DNA of 64,000 nt, taken from NCBI RefSeq assembly GCF_029852145.1, contig NC_079969.1:11656001-11720000 (forward strand). The letters run 5' to 3'. Of the stretch, positions 44,286 through 56,295 are shown piece after piece. Made by a program: the position numbers and the translations under genes. Under the pieces are notes generated by a model that did no database searches, had not been told where the DNA came from, and saw nothing but the letters and a program-made list of their open reading frames with translations. Position 1 is the stretch's first letter, and each line of letters opens with the position of its first letter. This DNA is from Microplitis mediator (lineage: Eukaryota > Arthropoda > Insecta > Hymenoptera > Braconidae).

Positions 44286-45064
44286 CTAATTATTTTTTTC
44301 CAAACCAAAATAAAATATTTTTGTTTATTATTATAGTATACTTTTAAATAATTTAAGTAATTATTATACTTGCGAAAAAATTTTGTTTTGCGCAATATAT
44401 TCCAAGAGAATTTTAAGTTTAAGAGCGTCTGGAAGCTAAACTATTGCTGGAACAGAGAAAGTCATAATGGCATTATTTTAGAGTATTGAATAACCGAAAA
44501 ATTGTCATTTAAACTTTTTGTCTATTACCATTAGTTTCGTTTCTAAGTGCGTTAAAAGCATATTTTTGAAAAAAATTAGACCTTGAAGCGTCTGGAGGCT
44601 AAACTATTGGTGGTACAGAGATATTTTTGGGGGCATTATTTTAGAGTATTGAATAACCTACAAAATTGCCATTTAAACTTTTTGTCTATCACCATTAGTT
44701 TCGTTTCTAAGTGCATTAAAATCGAATTCCCACAAAAATCACAATTTGTAACGTGAATTATGATGAAGATATTGCACTTACAGACTCGACTCAATGAACT
44801 TTTTTGCAGAGCATTTAGTCTACTATAAGAACGTCAGCATGATATTTCAAAAAAAAAAATTTTTGATGAGATGCGGAAGCAAAAAATTAAAAAAAAAAGT
44901 TTTCCCGTGTTATTTAAATGGAAAAACTAAAAATTCGTTGAGAGACCTCTAAAAATTAAAATTAAGAGCTCAAATTTGCTGAGAATTTTTTATTTTTCAT
45001 ATGCTACAAGATTTTTGAGTGGGATTTGAAAAAAAAAAATGTTGGTTTAAAATGAATCACCCTA

Positions 45065-45067
45065 ATA

Positions 45068-45124
<57 letters not shown>
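45065..45124. repeat. TA microsatellite
   Basis: Nearly pure TA run next to the right end of A3. Confidence 0.97.
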
Positions 45125-45128
<4 letters not shown>

Positions 45129-45337
45129 AAATACATATTCAGTTGAATAAAATATTAAAAATCGAGAACTCGATATGTCAAGTTGAAAACGTAGGATGCA
45201 ATGGAGCTCCTCATCCGTCTAAAATAAAATTCTTTACAGCCCACTTTACTATGCCTTGAAATTCACTTGAGTCATGTATAGTAAAAGAGCTCGTATGAAA
45301 AAATGAATAAAAAAGAAGCAGCAAATGAACAAGTTGA

Positions 45338-45541
45338 ATGAATGACCGAACCACGTTAAGCATAAAAGTGACTAAGGACTTGGGTGGATTTGGGTATCCA
45401 CAAGCACACACTCAACGGAATAAGGAATTAAATTGGTATGATGATTATAAGTATCCAAAGATAGGCTCTTATAATGCTACGTCATTTTCAAGCCCACCAG
45501 CTATGGTTGATCTACTAATATCTACAAATATTCACGCATAA
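45338..45541 (+). CDS. Orphan 67-codon open frame
   Basis: ATG-led frame in unique DNA just right of a TA microsatellite. It encodes MNDRTTLSIKVTKDLGGFGYP and continues with aromatic and Ser/Pro-rich residues (YDDYKYPKIGSYN). It has no signal peptide and no recognisable domain, and the opposite strand is open over much of the same stretch. Composition is more protein-like than most short frames here, but chance is likely. Confidence 0.12.
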   Translation: MNDRTTLSIKVTKDLGGFGYPQAHTQRNKELNWYDDYKYPKIGSYNATSFSSPPAMVDLLISTNIHA

Positions 45542-45861
45542 CGCCTGAGTGTTTGATGAACCAAATATTATAATTATAATTTATTATTTTATTTTATTAT
45601 ATATATAAAATAAATTCTCGAACATTGAAACGCATTATTGTAATATATTTTGTATTCTATGTTGGGCGTATTTAAATAAAATAAAATACGATTTGAGAAT
45701 TCATGAAGAAAATAAAGAGAAAAGAGGAAAGATAAATGAGAAAAACATCATGGTCTCGCTACTGTTGTTCTTGGCTCGTAGCTATGATTTGAATTTTCGG
45801 ACGGATGGAAATATCGGTTAGCTAAAATAAATTGACTCGTACTGACATACACACGACGTTC

Positions 45862-45917
<56 letters not shown>

Positions 45918-46772
45918 TATTGTGTTTTTAAAATTTTCACTAGTTTTAAATTCGTATCTATAGTAAACCAGATAAAAAATACATCCGTGGGAAAGTAACG
46001 TGCGTTATAAAAAATAAAAGGAACCAACTCGTTGAATGTTCAGGAATTGTGTTTACAACAGTTTAAAAGAGAAAGAACGAATATAAGATGAGAAAAGAGC
46101 ATTCACCTGTCAACTTTAAGTGAAACGTGTTGCCACTTACTTTTTTTTTCTTTTCTACGGTTGTCTCGTGGCTCACTAGAGGTCTCACGTCGCTCGCCTA
46201 CCAAAACATCACCTTACTCCTCCATTTGACTTCATTCTTCTCACCATGAAACAGCTTAATATAATCCTATTTCAGACTGGCACAATAGTCACTCTTCGGC
46301 CACCGAACGTGACGAAAATTATTTACTCGTTTATTTAATGTCACCCTGAAAATCTGACAGATAACTCGTCCAATCTCTTCTTTGTTAAGTTCATCAGAAG
46401 AGCAAAAAATATAAAGAAAAAAGATAACAATGTTGAAAGGATCTCTTTTTTCAAATCACTTCGATTAGTGTATTAAAAAGTAAACCATACAACTTTTTTA
46501 TTCCCAATTTCAAACTATGTCAAATTGTTTAATATTCCAATAGAAATTCTCCTCCATATAAAACTGCTTCTATACTACTCCCTATTTTTATTATTATCTT
46601 TCTACTTATCATTCTACTAATCCAAACATCACAGAATCATTAATCTTCTAAATAAACTCAGCTCATTTTTAAATTTCGGTTTGGTTTTATAACTTTTCCT
46701 GGTTTATTTGCTCACTAGAAAATTAATAAGAAAAAACATATATATACAAAGTCGGAGGACGTGATTAATATG
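45542..46772. other. Unique intergenic DNA
   Basis: Holds a TA microsatellite (45863-45914). 46080-46390 is less AT-rich and nonrepetitive (E-box CACCTG about 46106; ACGTCGCTCGCC about 46188) and could be regulatory. No gene recognised. Confidence 0.4.
45863..45914. repeat. TA microsatellite
   Basis: About 25 TA units. The Tyr/Ile-rich frame over it (45818-46027) is an artefact. Confidence 0.97.
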
Positions 46773-48060
46773 TAGAGGAGGGAAGGGTAAAACAGGGTAC
46801 TTAAGGAAAAATTAAGTTTTTGAGGAACCAAATACGCTAAATTTTTTTTTTTCCTGGTGATATCCAAAGTAAACAGACAAAATTATCATTTGCCATAAAA
46901 AAAAAAATCATTTTTGCGGGAAAAATCAGGTAGCCCCTAAAAAGGTGAAAAAAAATAATTTCTGGGTATGAAATAAGTTTGATTAAATTGAATTTTTTTG
47001 TGAGTAACTTATATAAAGAAAAATTACATTTTACACAATTATTGGATGCAAAGGAAGAAAAAAAAAATTATTAATAGTTTTTATTATAAAACAAAAGTCA
47101 TTAATATTTTTCGACTAAAGTCGATTTTTGAAAAAATTTAACAAAAATAAATTAAAATAATTCTCAATTATATTTACAAAAATGATTTTGGAATGTTTAA
47201 AAAACATTTCAAACATAAAATTTTTTAACTTCCCGCTAAGAAAATTGAAAATTTTCAAAAATTCGGGAAGTTATTGGTTTCGGTCCGATTTGCAAAAACT
47301 GAATTTCTATCAGATTTTGACGTTTTGAGGTTCTGGGAAGCTATCCTGACTAATTTCACGATGATGTCCGAGTGTATGTATGTGTGTACGTACGTACGTA
47401 TGTATGTATGTAAATATTCATAACTCTTGAACGGATGAACCGATTTTGATCTTTGAGGTGTCATTCGGCGCGGCTTGTTAATATCTTGAAGCTGTAAAAT
47501 TTTGAGCTTAATCGGTGGGGTGCGTTCGGAGATATTTCAAAAATAAAATTTTTTAAAAAATGTTTTATTTAGATAACTTTTAATTTGCTCGATGGATTCA
47601 TTTTAAAATCTAATCAGCTCTAAAACTTTATAAGCCGTGTCGAATGACACTCCAACCATCAAAATCGGTTTATTTGTTCTAGAGAAACCGTTGACGAAAG
47701 AATTCAAAAAAAAATTTTTTTTTGGTTTTTTTGAAATTTCTCAAAAACAACTGGATAAATCAATTTCAAAATTTGATCAGCTTGAGAACTTGATAAAACA
47801 CGCCGATTGCCGCCTCAACCATTAAAATCGGTTAATTCGTTCGCGAGATATCGTGGGATAAAAAAAATGGTTTTTTAGAAAACAATGGCATACAAAAGTA
47901 TTTGCGAACTCGAAGAGCTCGAAAATGTATTCACAAAAATGTTTTCGAGCTCAACGAGCTCGAAAACAGCGGGAAGTTTTGAGGCTGGCCCCTAGGGTTA
48001 ACCGATAGATCGATTTTTTTATAAAATTTTAGGGGTACCTCGTTTTACCCCTTTCCCCTA
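46773..48060. mobile_element. C-family element, copy C3, with nested D repeat
   Basis: TAGAGGAGGGAAGGG start and CCCTTTCCCCTA end, TG on both sides (46771-46772, 48061-48062). It is opened at its poly-T tract by a D-family repeat. Confidence 0.78.
47225..48015. mobile_element. D-family element, copy D5
   Basis: TTAACTTCCCGCTAAGAAAA start, then the GACGTTTTGAGGTTCTGGG segment, a GTAC/TATG microsatellite (47374-47412), GAACCGATTTTGATC-type modules, TTTTCGAGCTC words, and the inverse of the TGACCCTGCGGGCC/CTATCGG segment at the end. Confidence 0.75.
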
Positions 48061-48062
48061 TG

Positions 48063-50442
48063 TATCACAATTTTAATAACTTCAAATTTTGATTTTATCA
48101 CGTCCCTCGACGAATTTATTCTACGTGTTCATCTTAGATTATTGATCCAGCAATCTTTTCAAACTTTTCTATGTTATCTGTTAACGTGTACTTTTTTAAA
48201 ATTATTAATTCAATTTTATATGCATATATTATGCATACAGTAATAATGTTCAGCGGCTGTTTATCGACATTGGATCGTAATTAGGATAAGTTTTTATTTA
48301 TGATGATATACATACATCAATATTCACGAAAAACCCACATGATCATTTGTTCTACGCCACCTATATATTATGTCAACAAGATAAAATATTTAAAAAATAG
48401 AGGTATTTTACGTGAGCGCTCGATTTTTGACCAATTAATTTTGCAATTGACTACATTTTCAAGAATATAATTTTATTAATAGAAAAACTATAGCCTATAA
48501 CCACCAGTCCTGAATTCTGATTATTTTAAATGGTTAACCACTTTTTGATTTAAATTAGATTACGAGATAAATGAAATATACCAAAAAAAGTTACTAGAGA
48601 TCTCTAGGAAAACGAATATATCCCTCTCTTTTCACTACGTACAGTCGGGGGTAGAAATATTGAAAATTAAATTACCAACGATATAAGGAAAAATGAGCAA
48701 CACAAGCCCTGTAAGGTAAAATAAGCTTTCTTAAATTTTTCATAAAACAAAAAAGTTGAAAAATCGAAACGAACACACATCAATCGCTTATGTTCCTCAC
48801 AAAAAGAAAAAAACAAATAAAATTTTTGAAAATTGAGTTATTTTCAAAATATTTATTTACCTGAAAATCGGAACATTATTCGCGGAGCGAAAAAAAAAAA
48901 GTGAAATGAAAAATAAACAATCTACTGGATCTAGTCTATTCCTGAAATATGTCGCATAGGCGCTAGCATGTTAGCCGAAAGTCGCAGGCCACCCCCAGCT
49001 ACCGTTAAAATATCTTTAAGCTGTCAAATTACAAAATTACAACAAAAAGGTGCATAAATACGTTATTTCTATCAGGAAATAATTCTTAATCAACCATAAA
49101 GAATTCTTTTTACAGCAGAAATGTTTTAGTTTTTTACCTGTCACTTCAGAACCATTCTTAATTTATCGTTAATAAGCAATCGAAGGAAACAATGTCACAA
49201 AAATTTGTTTGATATTTTCATTTCAACCTTAATAATGTACACGTAATAAGAACAATTTTTTTGATAGTAATTGATAAAATTCTACTTCAATGATCTTTTT
49301 GCTTTGAATTTTTATGAATAACAGCTCTGATGTATGTTGATTTCTTTCAAAGATGGAAGCAATATTAAAAACTTAATTTGACCCACATTTGGAATTATTT
49401 TTATGATTCTAGGGTGGTATCGATATCAATTAATTTTTAGTGGTGAAAAAAAAATACAAATACTGGAAATAAACAAGGTTACCGACATGGTTATCTTAAG
49501 ACCCCCCCCCTCCTCTTCTCTCAACCCCTTAATATTTAAGGGTGTGATTAATTGTTATTCTATTTATAATCATAACATAGTCAGACTTATATAATTTAAT
49601 AGTTAAAAGTAAATTGTCCAGAAAAAATGATAGAATTTTTTTTTTCAATCTTTTTACTGGTATGTGTTTTGCAGTCGGGGGTTAAAAGACACATGTGTTT
49701 GACAATAAAGTGATCTCATTCATGTAACTTGAGATAACAAACCGGAACCGGATGTTCCTTTACTCAAAAGACAAAAAGATATATACCGCTAGGATATACC
49801 CTAAATTTATTCTATTTTCTACTAATTTTTACCGAAATATTGTTTCATCGGTTGAAAATAATGTTTCAGAGTACAAATTTTCAATTCATAAATCAACTTT
49901 TAAAATTTTCAACACTAATCTTATTTTAAAATATATAATTTAACTAAAAAAAAGGTGTTGACTGGAAATCTTAGCAAACATAATAATTGTTGAAGCATTC
50001 AACGTAGAGCTAAAAGCAACAGCTAAAAACTTCTAGGACCACGAGGTAGGGTTTAATTTTTTTGCTTTTTTTTAGATTTTTCAACTACTATACGATGAAT
50101 TTGATTCAAACATCAATTTCAGTCAAGTGTAAAATTTGCTACTTCTCGAATTTGTCCATTTTTGAGAAAAACGATCAGCTTCGCAATAAACTTCTAAGAA
50201 TTTCGTTTCGTTTGAAAATACATTATATATATAAATACAATACAGCACTCAACAAACAAGAAAAGTCTGCATAAAAAAAACTCTATTAAAGGCTTTTTGG
50301 AGATTTTGGGTTTCAAAACTAGATGTTGCAAGTGAACAGTAATGAATTTTTCAAACTTTTGATCAAAAGGCGCACGGCCAAAAATAGGCCGACTCAATTT
50401 ATCGGCTTTTTCCAATAACATGCTAAGGCTTTGCCGTGGGTT
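48063..50442. other. Mostly unique AT-rich DNA
   Basis: ACAGTCGGGGGT words at 48642 and 49675 hint at an old element. A C-run (CCCCCCCCC, about 49502) is present. The frames 49403-49594, 49752-49943, 50062-50274 and 50194-50421 are not recognisable. Confidence 0.4.
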
Positions 50443-51813
50443 CCCGGGTCAAACAAAAATCTTAAATTTGACTTGATTTAACTTAATTTTCTTTGAAGTC
50501 GTCGATATGCCGACAACTGTATTCCACATTTTAACTTTTTTGAACTTTTTTTTGACTTAATATTGACTTTTGTTAACTTTTTTGACTTAGATTAGACTTT
50601 TTTTGACTTAAATTGTTTAGTTTCCTTTAATTTAACTTTTTTTGGCTTAAATTATTTCATTGACTTAAATTTGACTGATTTTGTCTTAAAAAAACAACTG
50701 GTTATCGATTCGAAATCTAGTTCTATATTTGACTTAATTTTAACTTAAAAATTAAGTCAAATCGAATGTGGTTTTTATACTTATTTATTAATTAAACTAA
50801 TCTAAAATTAAAACTCAATTTTAATTATAGCAAATTTTTTAAAAATTGTTTCTGATTAAATTAAAATTACTATAAAAAAAATTTTTATTGCAATGATTTT
50901 TTTTTATTCTGTTCCTGAAGAATTTGTATAAGCTCTTGTTTACAATATCATTCATTATCATATTGATTAACCAATTCTGCAATAAACGTTTTATTACCTG
51001 TATTAATATAAAAACATACCGATAGTAAATTTTCGACAGGAATCGCAAATACATTTTCAGTTACAATGAATTCATATAAGTGTGATAGTTAGAGAAGTCT
51101 GACAGGCTCTTTGAAAGGTTTTGTTTGCAGAAGAGTTATTATTGCAAAATGATGGCCAAGGCACTTACAATTACTAATTTTTTGACAATCGCATATTTTA
51201 TCAATAATTTTTATAAAAGAATGAAGAAGACCAAAACGTTTTTTATTCAAGTATTTAAATGCTACATAAGAAGAATTATTTTTTAATGTTTCTTTATAAT
51301 TTTTTGATATAAACAATATACCATTTAATAATAATCGAAAATATTCTAAACCATAAACACCTCGAATAATTATTACTATCATTAATTATATGTTACTAAT
51401 TGTAAGTATTTTTTAAAATTGCGTTGTAACTGTCTAATTTTGTTTTATTCTGACTTTAATGTAACTTTTTTTAACTTAAATCTAAGTAAAATGTATTAAA
51501 ATCGACGCAATTCTGACTTGAATGTGACTTTTTTTAACTTAAATCTAAGTAAAATGTGTTTAAATCGACGCAATTCTGACTTGAATGTGACTTTTTTTGT
51601 CTTAAATCTAAAAGAAATAGAGTCAAACTGAACCAGTTTTGACTTGAACGTGACTTATTTTGTCTTAAATCGATCCTAACTAAGCTAGAAAAAGTCAAAT
51701 CTAAGTCAAGTGTTATGGCAATTTTACACTGACTAAAAAAATTAACGTAGGTGAAATTTGAAGGATTTTGACTTAAATTTTAAGTCATAATTAAGATTTT
51801 TTTTCGACCCGGG
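50443..51813. mobile_element. Foldback DNA transposon with CCCGGGTC ends and a transposase relic
   Basis: Left end CCCGGGTCAAACAAAAATCT (50443); right end is its near inverse, TTTTCGACCCGGG (to 51813). Inside are many copies of GACTTAAATTT/AAATTTAAGTC-like words in both orientations, one repeated near 51460, 51520 and 51580. TT on both outer sides may be the target duplication. It carries the degenerate transposase frame at 50948-51382. Confidence 0.7.
50948..51382 (-). pseudogene. Degenerate transposase C-terminus
   Basis: On the minus strand the frame runs from 51382 (MIVIIIRGVYGLEYFR), through SKNYKETLKNNSSYVAFKYL and CDCQKISNCKCLGHHFAII, to RLL at 51092. An in-frame TAA (51089) interrupts it, and the frame then continues LSHLYEFIVTENVFAIPVEN to a TGA at 50948. 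The pattern of a short Cys/His patch, HFAII, and a FIVTENVFAIPV..CFYI end recalls the C-terminal part of animal EnSpm/CACTA-like transposase-domain proteins. That match is from memory of the style and was not searched. It lies inside a 1.37-kb foldback element and is not functional. Confidence 0.5.
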
Positions 51814-54800
51814 TTCGGACAAGTTTAGGTCTCTTTGAATAAAATTTTATGATTTTGACATGATTTCGGTTGAATTTAGCCTTTTCGGCCCTTATTCTGC
51901 CAAATATTTTTACTTGGGATGAAAAAATAAAAAGATAGTTATTTTTCGCCTATTAGTATCGTTAGAAAAATATAATGAATTTAGACGAACTTTACGAGAA
52001 TTAACTGTAGGCTTATCATTTAACTAATTTGAGTTACGTTAAAAACTATAAAGAACCTATGGATTCGAAAATTTAACAAACTTACTAATCGAGTATTTTG
52101 GTCGGTGACTTTTGAAAGGCTTATAAAAATACCTTAGAAACCCGTCGGAACTACTAAATAGATATATTTTTCTTAAAGCTACATAGTTACTGTGTAATTA
52201 TTACTATGCTGCATAGGCATATTTACTTGACATTTCTCTCCATGTGTGAACTCTAATATTTTTTTTATTTACACTTGATTTACTAGCTTTATTTTATTTT
52301 CAATCCTAATAAGAAGGAGTTTATGAATAATTTAAAGTATTACTTTATTTTTCCCATTTTTTCAAAGATAAGCGGTGTATATACTTTTAAACTTTTCTTT
52401 GGCTAAAAGATAATACACTGGGAAATTTTTCTGGTGGCAAGGATTATGACTAAGGATTCTACTAGCGAACAAAAAGACTCGACCTAGCTTTACTTTTAGG
52501 TTTTTTCCCAATATCTAATTCGTTTCATACCTTCGACAAGTCCTTAGAATATTTAAACTTTAAAGTCTAAAATGACGAGATGACTTGGACCACCCGCATC
52601 CATCATTTAAAGTATTATCCCGGAAGGTGGCGTAGTGTCAAAACATCGAATATGCCTCATTGCCTTTACTGTCCCACTTTATCTTTACAAACTACAAAAC
52701 GAATTCAAGTTAATTCATAGGATTATAAGTAAATACTAAAAGCTAAACTGGTGTTTTACTGGTACTAACTTTTACTTTCTAACAACATTTTAAAATATCA
52801 CTATTTTTACACCCAACTATACAAAATCATATTTTATATTTTTTCAAAACGGTTTTACTTCACTAACTATTGTTAGTAATTTTTTAATATAATTTTATTA
52901 TAAAGTTAATCAGAAGTCTTGCCATGGATTAATAAATTAAATATTCATAAAATGAATTCAAAGTCCTGTCAAATTCATAACATAAATGCTACCGTAATGG
53001 CCGTTCAATTTCATATACAAAAGACCTTCTCGCCATATTTATTTTGCCCACTTTTCTACCTCTCGTACTTCTTGATAGTCACTGTATGAACCCATACTGG
53101 ATTATATATATATATATTTTCATGTTTGTAGGAGTGGTAACACCATGTATTAAGGGGAAAGTACGCTTGATGTGTACACAAGTCGTGCCCGTCAACTGAC
53201 AGCAATGGCTATATATTCTATTGCCATGCGATGAGAACCGTGAAAAGGGGAGTAACAAGACACATAACAACGAGGTGTGAGTTTATTAACGTATACAATC
53301 AGTCCCCATCGTTACTAATTCTCTATATGTGCTTCGAAAAAAATAAAACCGGTCAAGTACGGATCGAGATTGAGGTATAGATTTTTGCACTCATAAATTT
53401 CAAGAGAAAAAAAAAATTCGACGGCCAAAAAGTAAAAAATTACAATATTTATTTTGGTTTAAGTTTGTTTACGTTGTGGTTAGACTCGTTTTCGGCATCA
53501 AAACTTTATATGGAAACAGTTCATGTAAGCCAATTAATAAGAAAATAACTGATAGACTTTTTTTTTTTTGCGGACCAAAAATAGATAATTCTAATAATTG
53601 TTCATTGACTATCAACTAAGATTAATTGTACATGGTATTCTCAACGAAGGTAATTTTTGAACGGTTCTAATATAGTTTTGAAAACAAATATAGAAAGAAA
53701 TTGAAAAAAAGTATAAGAATATGGTGTTTTTTCAGGCAATAAGGAGACACATACCGATATTTAGCGACTCTTATGTTTTTTCAACCAGCAGGAAACTTCC
53801 TTATTGCTGTCGTTGGGGACAATCCCCTCTGGTAGTTTAGTCCGTCTGGTGCCACGCTGTCTGCCGAAACTATTTTAGTGAACATCTCTCGAGTTTTTTT
53901 CATATATTTGGGCCGCTAACTCGATAATTTTTGTATCTTTAAGATCATTTTAAGTGACTTATATACCTAGGTGAACATTTTCTGGGGTCTAGGGTCTCCA
54001 AGACTAGTGATGATGCGTATAAAAAAAGACAGGAATTAAAATTTTGAGAGAAAAAAAAAGAAAAGAAAAGAAAACACAATAATAATAAAAAAGAAAAAGA
54101 AAATACATGAAAATATATCAGCAAGAATAAGTTCCTTTGTTTGTTATGATGAGGGCAACTAATATGCGATAGAACATTTGGCATCAAACCAAATATGAAT
54201 TCTTTATAGATAACGGGTAAAAGCTAAAAAAAAAAAAATTTAATAACTTCATGACCACAATTCATTGCAAGTCAATTTTATTTATAAGAAAGTAATGATT
54301 TGACAAAAGAAAATAGAAAAGAAAGTTCATTCATTCGAACGCATCAAAAATGTATGATTTTAACAGGAACTTAACAATTTACACTAAAAATATCATTTTT
54401 ATTAAATCTATAACTTATTGATCTAAAGTTAAAAAAGGCCAATGGGCAACCGAATTGGAAGTCGATTTCCTACCATTTATTTATTAGTTTTCAAGCTTCC
54501 CGATAAAAATTAATTCAAAAACAAATTTTTTAAATCATTTTTTGTGAATTTCGATGCCATCAGATGTATAAATAAATCGTTTAATTACCTAGTTGAATAA
54601 CAGAAATATGCACGGCTTTTGGTTTCAGATTATTAATACGTAAAACAGCAGAAGATGATTTTTTTTCAAAATTTGTGAAATTTTCGATACCTTTATTTAC
54701 AAATTCGGCTCATTATGAACTTGATCAAGCTATCAAACCAAAATAAATGTGTGCCAAGTATCACTCAGATCAGAATTGTGATCAATATTATCTTGACAAA

Positions 54801-55312
54801 TCATATAGTTGCTTTTGAACGTAGTATTAATCAATGAATGATACATTTTTAGATAAAGTTGTAGTAGTATTATTTGAAGCTTATTTTATTAGCTACAAGA
54901 TGCAATCAACGTAATTGAACTTGAACGTTGCATTCAAAAGATGAGAGTTAAAGCAGTAAAAATTTTTTTTTCAATTTTTTTAAAATTTTCAGTCATTGAT
55001 CTATTTGAAAAAATTAACGAAATGGTGAGTTAAATAACGAAAATTAAAGCTAGTTTCATGAGCTTTCAGATAAATCTAACAGGAATGAGCTATCGCTTTC
55101 TATTCAAAAGCTATTTGGAGAGGAATTGACAAAAAACGATTTTTTTTTATTTTGAAAAAATTCAAACCCACAACTTTTGAACTGACCGACTGATTTGGCT
55201 CATCTTCAAACTCGACCTAGAGTTATACCCAAAAAAAAAGTATGATAAGTTTCATTCAAATTCGTTTGTAATTGTAGACGCTATCGTATCCATAAGTCGA
55301 GTTATATCCCAC
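51814..55312. other. Long stretch without a recognised gene
   Basis: 51.8-54.2 kb is unique DNA. 53000-53340 and 53730-53900 are less AT-rich and nonrepetitive. 54.2-55.3 kb has diffuse D-like phrases (AACTTTTGAACTGACCGACT, GAGTTATATCCCAC) that mark old repeats. The frames 53079-53270 and 53945-54187 are unconvincing. Confidence 0.4.
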
Positions 55313-56165
55313 ACGGAGAAAATTTTATGGTAAAAGTTACCATTAAGTTATAGTACAATTTTAAAACTGAATTATATGATTGATAATATCATTTAAATTA
55401 TTAAGTAAACAATCTGAATGGTAGTGTCTACCATCTATATGGTAAAGTTTACAATTATTTATAATAACCAGAAATTATAACTGTTATTATCTTAAATAAT
55501 TACTACTATTTATAAAAAATCGTAATTCTTAATAACCTGATGATAATGGTTACTATCAGCCAAAATAATAATGACCATCTAAGCTAATAAAAAATCAAAA
55601 TATAAACGTTATAGTCTGACGCTTGTCTATGTGTAATTTGATTAACTGGGGAAGTGATTAATTTCACACGCACACACACACACACACATACATATATATA
55701 CGCACGTGCACATGCACGCACACATGTACATAAATACGGGGTCGCACACTCACCCGCACTCATGCGCACACTTACCCCCACACACGCGCACCCATGCGCA
55801 CACTTACCCGCACACCTGCACACGTGCGCACACTTACCCGCACACATATACCCACGCACGTACACATGCACACACAGCGCGAGCGCACTCATGCACACAC
55901 TCGCGCGAGCACACACACATTCTTAGTTAAGAATTTTTACAACTTTGAATGGTAACAGTTACCATCTTCTATTGTAACAATTATAATTTTTAATAATTAC
56001 AATTAGCATCTTCGATAGTTACCGTTACCATCATCAATTGTAACTGTTATCATTTTCAATGGTAATACTGATCATTATAACCACTGAAAAATGTTATTAC
56101 CATTTTAGATGGTTAAAATTACTATTTTTGTATAGTAGATACAATAATTAATTTCTCTCCGTGCA
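55313..56165. mobile_element. I-family foldback element with CACGGAGA ends
   Basis: CACGGAGAAAATTTTATGG start and AATTAATTTCTCTCCGTG end. Inside, GTTACCAT/ATGGTAAC words are frequent. A CA-rich low-complexity block sits in the centre. A related end occurs at 62007. Confidence 0.7.
55664..55920. repeat. CA-rich cryptic microsatellite
   Basis: Imperfect CA/CG/CATG repeats including CACTTACCCGCACAC units. The His/Thr-rich and Cys/Val-rich frames on both strands (55584-55930) are artefacts. Confidence 0.95.
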
Positions 56166-56295
56166 TGTATATTAACTAACAGTATTTTTTGAACCTACTC
56201 GACCAATTATATTAAGTTATGACAAATTTGTTTGAAAATTCTACCATGAGGAAAAATACAATAGATTTCTATAAAAAATCGAATATTTAAGATGT

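Larger units (their letters stand above)
42975..45064. mobile_element. hAT-like foldback element, copy A3
   Basis: TAGGGTGATTCATTTTA and its inverse TAAAATGAATCACCCTA. ATATATAT on both sides, but in TA-rich DNA. The left arm carries three ~165-bp tandem units, the right arm two. Core CCATTTAAATAACACGG lies about 140 bases inside each end. The centre is a field of TCAATCGGA words. The frame 43211-43432 is an arm shadow. Confidence 0.85.

Noticed and set aside
46773..48060. Single large gene-bearing element
   Set aside because: It is a C element with a D element inside; frames such as 47255-47464 are repeat shadows.
55584..55930. His/Thr-rich and Cys/Val-rich frames
   Set aside because: Read from CA-rich low-complexity DNA; both strands are open for the same trivial reason.
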